DNA of 5,872 bases from JBLRWS01 sp047921075 (GTDB lineage Bacteria; Bacteroidota; Rhodothermia; Balneolales; Balneolaceae): the NCBI GenBank assembly GCA_047921075.1, contig JBLRWS010000101.1:1-5872 (forward strand), in the 5' to 3' direction. How positions within the stretch are numbered: position 1 is the stretch's first letter; every line of letters starts with the position of its first letter. This document shows positions 1 through 5,820 of this stretch, one piece after another. The notes under the pieces are model-generated. The model saw only the letters and a program-made list of their open reading frames with translations, was not told where the DNA came from and searched no databases. A program made the position numbers and the translations under genes.

Positions 1-1166
1 TACTCCCCCTCCGTAGCCAACGCCTCAACCTGTTTTCGATACGTGGCGGGCCGGTAGTCGCGCGGGGTTTGGTCGGCCACCCGTTTGTAGGAGAAGTAAC
101 CAAACCGCGTGGCGCCGTATGTTTCCCGGATTTCGCCATCGCCATCCATGGTGATAGATCGTCGGTTCAGCTCCAGATAGGAGGTTTGATTGCGGGCCGG
201 CGCCTGGCCCATGTTGCGGGCCCACTCGATGTACCGATAATCTTCGCCCGCTTCGGTGTAGATAATCTCAATACGCCCCGGAAAGCGCACGGTGTAGAGG
301 AATCCATTGTCTTGTTCCGTAATCAGGCGGTCGGGCTGTATGCGCCGCGGCATGGTACTGCGATATCCCATACTGCGCTGCGGCTGTTCGTAGATCAAAA
401 ACCCTTCGTTGGAGACGGTTTCATCAGCCAACCCAATTAAAAAGTGACGCAGAGAGCCGTAAAATGCTGTAGAGCGGTTGCGCTCCCAGCGTTCGGCCTG
501 TTCCTGTGTGGCCGGCGTCATCTCCGTAAAATGGGGGTTTCCATCCCAGCGGGTAATGGTTCCGGAGTGGTAAAACTCTTCCAGCACATAGGTGATGTGG
601 TACCCCAGTGCGTAATTCTCAATCTTGAGCGGGGCGAGCGCCTCGGCCGTAAAACGCCCCCACCAGTTGCGCGAAAAGCGAAGCACTTCGGGATTAAGAA
701 TACGGGTGGAGTCGGCCATTTTTGAGGTGCCGATAAACAGTTCATGGAACCGCTCGAGGTATCGCTCCCATCGCTCTCCGAGATCACCGGCAAAGATTTC
801 GCCCATTTTGTATACCACCGGTTGCATCGGAATGGTGAACCGGGGAGTGGTACCGGGGCGTATGACGATCTCCTTGATTTCGCGCTTGTACCCGATACGG
901 GAGACGATAAGGCGGTAGACGCCCGGCGGGATGTTGCGGATTCTGTACCGGCCGCTAAAATCGGTGATGGCCCCGTGGCGCGATCCGGACAAAAAGACAT
1001 GGACTTCCGATAGGGGATTGCCGGTGAGGGAGTCGATGACGGCGCCCTGAAGCGTGGCCACGGAGAGCGTTTGTGTCGCTGTCTGTGCGGTAGCTTCGTA
1101 CGGATTGATGCCCTGCAGCAAAATCAGGATAACGATGAAGAGGACGGGTGATGCGATCAATCTCAT
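1..1166 (-). CDS. Exported protein with CarboxypepD_reg-like domain, 3' end at or beyond window edge
   Basis: The 388 codons visible run open to the left edge; the final partial codon is TA, so the gene either stops right there (TAA/TAG) or continues with Tyr. Residues 1-29 look like a Sec signal peptide: MRLIASP, then a hydrophobic core (VLFIVILILL) and a likely cleavage near ATAQT. Residues 39-117 form a CarboxypepD_reg-like beta-sandwich, with VIDSLTGNPLSEVHVFLSGS, then GAITDFSGRYRIRNIPPGVY and a closing beta segment near VIRPGTTPRF. The rest (about 118-388) is a conserved-looking unnamed region including FIGTSKMADSTRILNPEVL (143-162) and the APLKIENYALGYHI stretch (178-191). The domain and general layout are common in Bacteroidota-type envelope proteins of about 400 residues; the function of the C-terminal part is unknown to me. 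I see no TonB-dependent barrel, so this is not a SusC-type receptor. The start at 1166 directly precedes the signal peptide and follows a promoter-like sequence. Confidence 0.85.
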   Translation of the reverse strand, partial: MRLIASPVLFIVILILLQGINPYEATAQTATQTLSVATLQGAVIDSLTGNPLSEVHVFLSGSRHGAITDFSGRYRIRNIPPGVYRLIVSRIGYKREIKEIVIRPGTTPRFTIPMQPVVYKMGEIFAGDLGERWERYLERFHELFIGTSKMADSTRILNPEVLRFSRNWWGRFTAEALAPLKIENYALGYHITYVLEEFYHSGTITRWDGNPHFTEMTPATQEQAERWERNRSTAFYGSLRHFLIGLADETVSNEGFLIYEQPQRSMGYRSTMPRRIQPDRLITEQDNGFLYTVRFPGRIEIIYTEAGEDYRYIEWARNMGQAPARNQTSYLELNRRSITMDGDGEIRETYGATRFGYFSYKRVADQTPRDYRPATYRKQVEALATEGE

Positions 1167-1196
1167 AGGACATAAATCTACATAAAACGTACCCTT

Positions 1197-1226
1197 TTAA
1201 ATTAATCGAAATGTGCAGGAAAGCAA
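1197..1226 (-). promoter_or_regulatory. Candidate Bacteroidota-type promoter for the exported protein gene
   Basis: Reading the minus strand, TTG (1226-1224) is followed by exactly 19 bases and then TAATTTAA (1204-1197). This resembles the TTG-N19-TAnnTTTG promoter known from Bacteroidota, with the last two bases of the -7 box not matching. It can also be read as TTGCTT, a 16-base spacer and TAATTT. Transcription would begin near 1190 and leave a leader of about 25 bases before the ATG at 1166. No Shine-Dalgarno sequence lies in that leader. Assigned by pattern only. Confidence 0.4.
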
Positions 1227-1257
1227 GTGCCGGAGGTGCAGAAGGGAAAATTTAATG

Positions 1258-1309
1258 TTTGAAAAAGGGCGGATGGCAGGTGTGGTTCAGTATCCGTACC
1301 CTTTTCAAA
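1258..1309. terminator. Likely bidirectional intrinsic terminator hairpin
   Basis: Plus-strand TTTGAAAAAGGG (1258-1269) pairs with CCCTTTTCAAA (1299-1309), with one bulged A. An inner stem pairs GGAT (1271-1274) with ATCC (1292-1295), closing a 17-base loop. Because each arm carries an A-run or T-run beside its G/C core, both strands give a G/C stem followed by a T tract: CCCTTTTC on plus and CCCTTTTTC on minus. On the minus strand it begins about 70 bases after the stop of the membrane-protein gene (1378) and lies before the promoter-like sequence of the exported-protein gene. It would therefore separate these two same-strand genes. Confidence 0.5.
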
Positions 1310-1326
1310 TTACAGGGGCGACGAAT

Positions 1327-1359
1327 GGGGGCGGGAGTGGCACAATGGCCATCGCCCCC
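1327..1359. repeat. GC-rich hairpin after the membrane-protein gene
   Basis: GGGGGCG (1327-1333) pairs perfectly with CGCCCCC (1353-1359), and an inner TGGC (1338-1341) pairs with GCCA (1348-1351) around a 6-base loop. On the minus strand it starts 18 bases past the membrane-protein stop codon. No T-run follows on either strand, so it is not a standard intrinsic terminator. It could be a pause or 3'-end stabilising structure placed before the A/T-flanked hairpin further downstream. Confidence 0.4.
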
Positions 1360-1377
1360 TCCGCCATGTTCAGCTTT

Positions 1378-2418
1378 CTAAAACGGCACCGGAACCCACG
1401 AGCTCGTTTCGAACACACCGATACCGTAGAGTATGGCGATGATGAATGTGCCCACGACAATGGCTGCGGCCGGAGGATCGAAATGGGTGTCGGCATGGGC
1501 GTAAAAAATACGCTGAATCAATTCACCGCACAGTGCCGCAACCACCCCAAACAGGGACCCGAGCAGCAGCAAACTGCCCATCGAGTGGCCGTCAAAATCG
1601 GCACCGGTGGCGGCCAGAATGGAGGTACTTGCGATCAGCGAAATGTGATGAGTGACCGGAATACGCTCCACGCCAAGGTTCAGAAAAAGAAGAGATGCGG
1701 CACTGATACCAAACGCCAAAAAGGCGCTGCCGGTCTGATAGGTGATAAACGCCGCCAAAATACCGACCACAAACCCAAGCACCGTCACATCCATCCACTT
1801 GTATTGATGGCCCAGCCACGGCTCCACCACCAGTCGGCCCGAATCGCCGGCGCGTTTTTGCCCTTTTTCAAACGGCTCCATATTCAGCAATCCCTTTGGG
1901 GCGTCACCGATCAATTTGTATTTAAAAACCAGCCGATGAGCAACCGCCGAGAGAACGACCGCCACAGCGATGGCATCCCACGGCAGGGCAAAGGCAGATG
2001 AGAGGGCGGTAATCCAGTAGCCGAGAATACCAAACAGGCCGCCCACCAGCAGCACATCCGGCTTCGGGCCAAATGCGAACGCAATATTCTTCGATTCGTG
2101 GTAGGGGAAGCCGGTGTTCATATACCCTTTTTTGGCTGCGTAGGCCGATGCCGCTGCCCCGCCGGCAAAACTGATGTGCGGGCCAAAGACGGGCCCAAAG
2201 GCTAATTGGGAGGTGATTGTGGCCGATTGCAGCTCATCGGGATTTAATCCCATCAGTCCGGAATAATCGCCGCTGAGGATGCGTACGGCCTCACCCAGCA
2301 TCACTAAAAATCCGGTAAAAATAAACGCCGGAAGGGCGCCTATTGCTGCGCCAAACGCGCCACCGGCAAAGGCCGCAAGTATCATCCCAAACATCCAAAG
2401 TTCTGAAAGTTCCGCCAT
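1378..2418 (-). CDS. Polytopic membrane protein of unknown function, permease-like, with two related halves
   Basis: A 346-residue, very hydrophobic protein with roughly ten membrane segments, approximately at 8-28, 30-48, 79-96, 121-141, 143-162, 210-228, 230-250, 256-273, 281-299 and 316-337. The two halves (about 8-166 and 209-337) look related. Each third segment opens with HIS (H81 in GPHISFAGG; H258 in THHISLIAS), each fourth contains LFG (128-130 and 289-291), and each fifth follows an Asp near a proline (PWDAIAVAVV; FDPPAAAIVV). A hydrophilic linker spans 167-208. The pattern suggests a transporter or channel, but I cannot name the family or substrate; similar permease-like hypotheticals may occur in haloarchaea (recollection, weak). 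The start at 2418 (MAELSELW) is chosen because upstream ATG codons in the same frame, up to 2514, add a polar stretch with no membrane character. No good Shine-Dalgarno sequence is seen. Confidence 0.8.
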   Translation of the reverse strand: MAELSELWMFGMILAAFAGGAFGAAIGALPAFIFTGFLVMLGEAVRILSGDYSGLMGLNPDELQSATITSQLAFGPVFGPHISFAGGAAASAYAAKKGYMNTGFPYHESKNIAFAFGPKPDVLLVGGLFGILGYWITALSSAFALPWDAIAVAVVLSAVAHRLVFKYKLIGDAPKGLLNMEPFEKGQKRAGDSGRLVVEPWLGHQYKWMDVTVLGFVVGILAAFITYQTGSAFLAFGISAASLLFLNLGVERIPVTHHISLIASTSILAATGADFDGHSMGSLLLLGSLFGVVAALCGELIQRIFYAHADTHFDPPAAAIVVGTFIIAILYGIGVFETSSWVPVPF

Positions 2419-2527
2419 GATGTAATCCCGTATTTGTTTATGAGTGAGCAGGTGATCAGAAAGTTCGCAAAACCGTGCTAAATTGCAACCCGGTCTCATC
2501 GCAGTAACCGACAACTACTTTTATATT
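2419..2527. promoter_or_regulatory. Divergent intergenic region shared by membrane protein and methyltransferase genes
   Basis: These 109 bases separate the two divergent starts and must carry both promoters if neither gene is read from further away. I found no box pair good enough to assign on either strand. The 20 bases before the methyltransferase start are A/T-rich, with no Shine-Dalgarno sequence. No clear operator palindrome is visible. Confidence 0.5.
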
Positions 2528-3181
2528 ATGATTATGGATTCTCAACACTCGCCGGTTCACCGTACGGTTGCCTACTACAACGATCTTTCGGCACGGTATG
2601 ATGAAGATTTTGATGCTTATTTACGCCATACGCACGAGCGCCTGTTGGACGCGATGACGATTTACCCCGGCAATCGCCTGCTGGATGTGAGCTGTGGAAC
2701 GGGCCTGCTGGCAGCGGCACTGCTACAGCAGAAGCCACCGCCCGCCTCACTGTGGCTGAATGATCCCTCGCCGGGTATGCTGCAGCGGTGCAGAGAGCGG
2801 GTTGGCACACCACCCTCTGTGCACTATAGTTCGCAGCCGGCCGGCCAACTCGATCTGCCGGCCCGGTCGGTAGACGTGGCGGTTTCGCTGAATGCCTTCC
2901 ACTATTACGCGGCTCAGCAAGAGGCGCTGAATCGAATTTATCATGGGCTGGCACCGGACGGGCGGTTCTATCTGCTGGACTGGAACCTGAAGGGGTGGTT
3001 CCGGCTCAAGAATGCAGCGATCCGGCTGCTCACGCCCGAGCATATTCAAACCCGTTCGTGTGACGCGGCAGGGCAGATGGTACGCGCCGCAGGCTTTTCG
3101 ATACAGCACACTGCAGAGTGGCGCTTTCGTTCCTGGAAGCTCTTTTTGATCAGCGCAATTCGTGATGGCCGCAGCGCCTGA
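2528..3181 (+). CDS. Class I SAM-dependent methyltransferase, UbiE-like small type
   Basis: A 217-residue soluble protein with a Rossmann-type methyltransferase core. Motif I is LLDVSCGTGLLAAAL (51-65), the glycine-rich SAM loop, with Ser at the position often Gly or Ala. The acidic residue ending beta-2 is D79 in LWLNDPSPGML, the usual ribose-hydroxyl contact. A beta-4 region follows at 113-125 (SVDVAVSLNAFHY). The post-motif LAPDGRFYLLDW (141-152) matches the class I pattern. The N-terminal VAYYNDLSARYDEDFD (14-29) is the YD-containing helix common in UbiE/COQ5-like methylases. The C-terminal part ends in the beta strands WRFRSWKLFLISAIR. The substrate cannot be read from the sequence. ATG at 2528 or 2534 (MIMDSQH or MDSQH) are both possible; a TTG at 2483 gives a longer frame but adds residues unlike the family start. 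It is divergent from the membrane protein and convergent with the SPFH operon, so probably monocistronic. Confidence 0.85.
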   Translation: MIMDSQHSPVHRTVAYYNDLSARYDEDFDAYLRHTHERLLDAMTIYPGNRLLDVSCGTGLLAAALLQQKPPPASLWLNDPSPGMLQRCRERVGTPPSVHYSSQPAGQLDLPARSVDVAVSLNAFHYYAAQQEALNRIYHGLAPDGRFYLLDWNLKGWFRLKNAAIRLLTPEHIQTRSCDAAGQMVRAAGFSIQHTAEWRFRSWKLFLISAIRDGRSA

Positions 3182-3188
3182 CGGCCAT
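3165..3188. terminator. Hairpin between convergent genes, possible shared terminator
   Basis: ATGGCCG (3165-3171) pairs perfectly with CGGCCAT (3182-3188) around a 10-base loop that contains the methyltransferase stop codon. Only 15 bases separate that stop (3181) from the stop of the convergent SPFH gene (3197), so one structure could serve both strands. The following T tract is poor on plus (ATTTA) and absent on minus, so intrinsic termination is only tentative. Confidence 0.35.
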
Positions 3189-3196
3189 TTACCACA

Positions 3197-4150
3197 CTAC
3201 GGCTTCTCGTTGCCTGTCTTGGCCGACTCGCCCAGGTGATCCAGTGAGAGGCCGTTCATGAGACCGTCGAAATTGGTAAGATCTTTCGGCAAAATAATCT
3301 GATTCTCTTTTTTACCAAGCCCGGCAAGCATGCCCAGATACTTCTCTTTCAGCTGCAGCTTCATCGCATCCACGCCTTTGGGTTGATTCACCGCATCGGC
3401 CAGCTGTTCGATCGAGATTGCCGTGGCCTCTGCGATCGCTTCAATTTCGTTGGCCCACCCTTCCGCCTCGTTGATTCGCCGCTGCATCTCGGCCTGTGAG
3501 ATATTCACGACTTCCGCTTTGCGTCCTTCCGCGTTGTTTACGGCCGAGTCTCGCACCCCTTCCGATCGCGCAATGACAGCACGGCGCTCCCGTTCGGCGG
3601 TCATCTGCCGCTCCATCGCTTTCTGCACGGTGCGCGGGGTGTTGATGTTTTTGATTTCGTAACGATGCACCCGAATGCCCCAAACACGCTCCACCTCACT
3701 CAGCACCTTCACCACTTCGCTGCTCATTTTGGCACGCTCCTCGAACGTTTCGTCCAGGTCCAGCAGCCCGATCACCGATCGGGTGGTGGTTTGCGCCAGC
3801 TGTACCGCGGCAAACCGATAGTTTGTAACACCGTAACTGGCGTTGACGGGGTCCATCACGCTAAGGTAGAGCACGCCATCCACATCTACCTTTACGTTGT
3901 CTTTGGTGAAGCACTCCTGCGGCTCTACTTCGATGGTCTCCTCCCGCAGATCCTGCTTGTACACCACGGTGTCTACAAACGGAATGAGGGCGTGAAATCC
4001 GGGCCCGAGTGTTTTATGATAGTTGCCCAGCCGCTCAACAATATGAGCGTATTGATTGGGCACAAGGCGAAGTGCCTGCAAAAATTTGTAGGTGATGTAG
4101 ATAGCAAAAAGGGCCAGGAGTACCTGGCTAAATAGTTCAAGTGGCTGCAT
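3197..4150 (-). CDS. SPFH/band-7 (stomatin/prohibitin-type) membrane protein, second of tandem pair
   Basis: 317 residues. An N-terminal hydrophobic anchor (about 7-27) precedes a band-7/SPFH domain (about 27-195): ERLGNYHKTLGPGFHALIPF (39-58) is the classical opening, followed by VDTVVYKQDLREETIEV and the QECFTKDNVKVDVDGVLYL stretch (78-96), LAQTTTRSVIG (118-128) and WGIRVHRYEIKNI (157-169). Residues about 175-255 are Glu/Arg/Ala-rich and predict the long coiled coil of stomatins and QmcA, including RRINEAEG (224-231). The C-terminal tail has QIILPKDLTNFDGL. Family members form large membrane-bound ring or cage assemblies that organise membrane microdomains or regulate membrane proteases; the specific role here is inferred. 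It is the last gene of the NfeD-SPFH-SPFH operon, 2 bp after its paralogue. It is the only gene in the window with a good Shine-Dalgarno sequence, located inside the end of the preceding gene. Confidence 0.93.
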   Translation of the reverse strand: MQPLELFSQVLLALFAIYITYKFLQALRLVPNQYAHIVERLGNYHKTLGPGFHALIPFVDTVVYKQDLREETIEVEPQECFTKDNVKVDVDGVLYLSVMDPVNASYGVTNYRFAAVQLAQTTTRSVIGLLDLDETFEERAKMSSEVVKVLSEVERVWGIRVHRYEIKNINTPRTVQKAMERQMTAERERRAVIARSEGVRDSAVNNAEGRKAEVVNISQAEMQRRINEAEGWANEIEAIAEATAISIEQLADAVNQPKGVDAMKLQLKEKYLGMLAGLGKKENQIILPKDLTNFDGLMNGLSLDHLGESAKTGNEKP

Positions 4151-4152
4151 GG

Positions 4153-5106
4153 TTACGCTCCTTTTGATGGGGTTGACGGTTGTTGGGCGGCATCACCGGG
4201 CTGGAAAGAGTGGCTGACGGTGCCCACACCTTCAAAAAAGGTTTTCAGGTTGGCGGTTTCGGTGGGCAGTACCGAAATATTGGCGGTACGCAAAATGGTA
4301 CCGAACTGATCGATGTATTGCTGTACCAGTTTGGTTTTTACGGCGATATCGCCCCCCGGTTTTTCGATGGCTGTGGCTACCCGTTTGATGCCGTTGGCCG
4401 TTGCCGTGGCAACCAGCTCGATCTCTTTGGCGCGTCCCCGGGCTTCGTTGATGCGCCGTTCGCGCTGCGCTTCGGAGAGCAATATCTGGCTCTGCTGCTC
4501 CCCTTTCGATTCGTTGATGAGCGCCTCCCGCTGGCCGACGGAGTTGGTAATATCCGCCCGCTTTTCCCGCTCGGCTTCCATCTGCTTTTCCATGGTGTCC
4601 ACAATTTCGTTGGATGGACGGATATTTCGGATTTCGTAACGCATCACTTTAATGCCCCACGGGTCGGCCGCTTCGTCGATCTCTTTAACAATGTTCTCGT
4701 TCATCATTTCCCGTTCGGAAAAGGTATCATCCAGAGTAATTTTCCCGATCTCGCTGCGCATGGTTGTCTGTGCCAGGTTTACGGCGGCTGCCACGTAGTT
4801 GCCGATGCCGTAGCTGGCCCGATAGGAGTCCATCACCTTCAGGTACACGAGGCCGTCTACCGCCACTTCAATATTGTCTTTGGTGATGCAGGTCTGGCTG
4901 GGTACATCAATCACCTGCTCGCGCATCTCCTGGTGATAGGCCGCGCGGTCGATAAAGGGAATCATCAAGTGAAATCCCGGCTTTAGTGTTTTCCGGTATT
5001 TGCCCAGGCGCTCCTGGATCACCTCTTCCCGCATCTCAACAATAATGAAAAGGCGGGTGAGGATGACGTACGAAACAACGACCAGAATGAGTAAGGTTGT
5101 CCACAT
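4153..5106 (-). CDS. SPFH/band-7 (stomatin/prohibitin-type) membrane protein, first of tandem pair
   Basis: 317 residues, starting MWTTLLILVVVSYVILTRLF, a strong single membrane anchor (3-23). The SPFH domain covers about 24-190: QERLGKYRKTLKPGFHLMIP (31-50), QTCITKDNIEVAVDGLVYL (71-89), LAQTTMRSEIG (111-121) and WGIKVMRYEIRNI (150-162). A charged Ala/Glu/Arg-rich coiled-coil region follows (about 170-250), then SVLPTETANLKTFFEG and a low-complexity Gln/Pro/Ser tail (QPGDAAQQPSTPSKGA). It resembles bacterial QmcA/stomatin-like proteins usually encoded next to NfeD. A longer same-frame start at 5256 exists, but it overlaps most of the coding C-terminus of the NfeD gene and lacks membrane character, so 5106, right before the anchor, is preferred. 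It begins 5 bp after the NfeD stop and has no Shine-Dalgarno sequence, consistent with operon transcription and perhaps translational coupling. Confidence 0.93.
   Translation of the reverse strand: MWTTLLILVVVSYVILTRLFIIVEMREEVIQERLGKYRKTLKPGFHLMIPFIDRAAYHQEMREQVIDVPSQTCITKDNIEVAVDGLVYLKVMDSYRASYGIGNYVAAAVNLAQTTMRSEIGKITLDDTFSEREMMNENIVKEIDEAADPWGIKVMRYEIRNIRPSNEIVDTMEKQMEAEREKRADITNSVGQREALINESKGEQQSQILLSEAQRERRINEARGRAKEIELVATATANGIKRVATAIEKPGGDIAVKTKLVQQYIDQFGTILRTANISVLPTETANLKTFFEGVGTVSHSFQPGDAAQQPSTPSKGA
4158..4163 (-). promoter_or_regulatory. Shine-Dalgarno site AAGGAG for the second SPFH gene
   Basis: Minus-strand AAAAGGAGCGTAACCATG places AAGGAG 9 bases before the ATG at 4150. The site lies within the last codons (Lys-Gly-Ala-stop) of the upstream SPFH gene. 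The other starts in the window lack a comparable site, so this supports the 4150 start and suggests tuned translation of the downstream paralogue. Confidence 0.65.
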
Positions 5107-5111
5107 AGCAG

Positions 5112-5609
5112 TTAGTTTTTCAGGTTGGTTTTGATGGAATCGGTGGCAGGCTCCTGCGCGCCTTCGGCCTGGATTATCCAGGTGGTATTCTCCCGGTGCT
5201 GGATGGTGGCTTTGCGCCCAGGTTGGATGGTGCCCTGCACAGATTTGGCTCTCCAAAGGCTGCCGTCGAAGCGGATGCGGCCGGACGAGTCGGTATCGGT
5301 AACGGTTTCCACCACCTCTACCAGCTGGCCCATCGCCTCGTAATCTTCATCGGCCAGTTTTGTAAACGTTTCCGATTTAAAGTATTTGCGCAACACGGGG
5401 CGGATCAGCAGCGTCAGCGCAATCGAGAAAATCAGCCACGCAGTAATCGCTGCGGTGGGGGTGGCAAGCAGTCCAAAAAATCGCAGAATACCAACGGTTA
5501 CCCCGCTAAAGCCGAGAAAAAGAGCGACGCCTCCGGGCAGCATCAGTTCGAGCAGCATCAGCAGGATGCCCCCGATCAGAAAAATCCAGGTTAGCAGTTC
5601 AGCGTCCAT
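5112..5609 (-). CDS. Short NfeD-family membrane protein (NfeD1b-like) with C-terminal OB-fold
   Basis: 165 residues. Three membrane segments occupy about 5-24, 28-48 and 51-71; the first contains LELMLPGG (19-27), the Glu/Pro-Gly pattern typical of NfeD between helices 1 and 2. After a short basic linker (RPVLRKYF) a soluble beta-rich region (about 93-148) fits the NfeD OB-fold: GQLVEVVETV, then GRIRFDGSLWRAKS, then GTIQPGRKATIQHRENTTWI. The polar tail (AQEPATDSIKTNLKN) is not conserved-looking. The length is that of short NfeD proteins, which lack the N-terminal ClpP-like serine protease of the long form. Short NfeD proteins are generally encoded with SPFH proteins and are thought to act as their membrane partner. 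Here it is the first gene of the operon, ending 5 bp before the first SPFH gene. Start ATG at 5609 opens directly into helix 1; no Shine-Dalgarno sequence is present. Confidence 0.92.
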   Translation of the reverse strand: MDAELLTWIFLIGGILLMLLELMLPGGVALFLGFSGVTVGILRFFGLLATPTAAITAWLIFSIALTLLIRPVLRKYFKSETFTKLADEDYEAMGQLVEVVETVTDTDSSGRIRFDGSLWRAKSVQGTIQPGRKATIQHRENTTWIIQAEGAQEPATDSIKTNLKN

Positions 5610-5636
5610 GATGGGCAGGTTTGGTTTAAGCAGAAA

Positions 5637-5664
5637 GAAATATACCGGGTGTACGAGGAGTATA
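5637..5664 (-). promoter_or_regulatory. Candidate promoter region of the nfeD-SPFH-SPFH operon
   Basis: Reading the minus strand, TATACT (5664-5659) and TATATTTC (5644-5637) lie 28-50 bases before the NfeD start. TATATTTC matches seven of the eight TAnnTTTG positions. I could not find a convincing TTG or -35 partner at the usual distance for either box, so this is a location guess rather than a defined promoter. Confidence 0.3.
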
Positions 5665-5700
5665 CCGAAAAAGTTATAGCCGAAACCGTTTTTATTATGG

Positions 5701-5758
5701 TGAAGAGAAATACCGTGTCTGGGTTGGGGTGTTGAGTGTGGTGAGACATGGTATTTCT
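5701..5758. repeat. Palindromic repeat, copy 1
   Basis: Bases 5701-5752 recur at 5821-5872 with 3 differences in 52 (positions 5715, 5737 and 5738). Inside the copy, AGAAATACCGTGTCT (5706-5720) pairs with AGACATGGTATTTCT (5744-5758): 15 bp with one G-T wobble, around a 23-base G/T-rich loop containing GGGTTGGGGTG. No T-run follows on plus, and the minus-strand side reads into TTCTCTTCACC, so it is not an obvious terminator. It lies in the region between the NfeD operon start and the window edge, where no gene is recognised. It resembles an interspersed palindromic element (REP- or MITE-like); the family is unknown. Confidence 0.8.
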
Positions 5759-5820
5759 GCCTTGAGTGATGCGTGGATGCGGTTTGAGGCTGAGACGAGG
5801 GCGGAGTTTGGTTTAGCGAA

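Noticed and set aside
518..1000. Minus-strand 160-residue frame within the exported-protein region
   Set aside because: It overlaps the continuous CarboxypepD_reg protein in another frame and has a low-complexity Ser/Pro/Arg composition.
1213..2001. Long plus-strand open frame antisense to the membrane-protein gene
   Set aside because: The translation is rich in Arg, Gln, His and Gly with no domain pattern, whereas the minus strand gives a clean multi-helix protein over the same bases. It is a shadow frame.
2419..2514. N-terminal extension of the membrane protein from ATG at 2514
   Set aside because: The extra 32 residues are polar, lack a signal or membrane character, and would make the gene run into the divergent promoter region.
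4180..4986. Long plus-strand open frame antisense to the first SPFH gene
   Set aside because: The minus strand carries unmistakable SPFH motifs. The plus translation has no recognisable domain and arises from codon bias.
5107..5256. N-terminal extension of the first SPFH protein from ATG at 5256
   Set aside because: It would overlap the NfeD coding region by about 145 bases with a His/Pro-rich segment unlike SPFH proteins. The ATG at 5106 directly precedes the membrane anchor.
5721..5731. G-quadruplex in the repeat loop
   Set aside because: Only two runs of three or more G (GGGTTGGGG) are close together, which is not enough for a standard four-run quadruplex.
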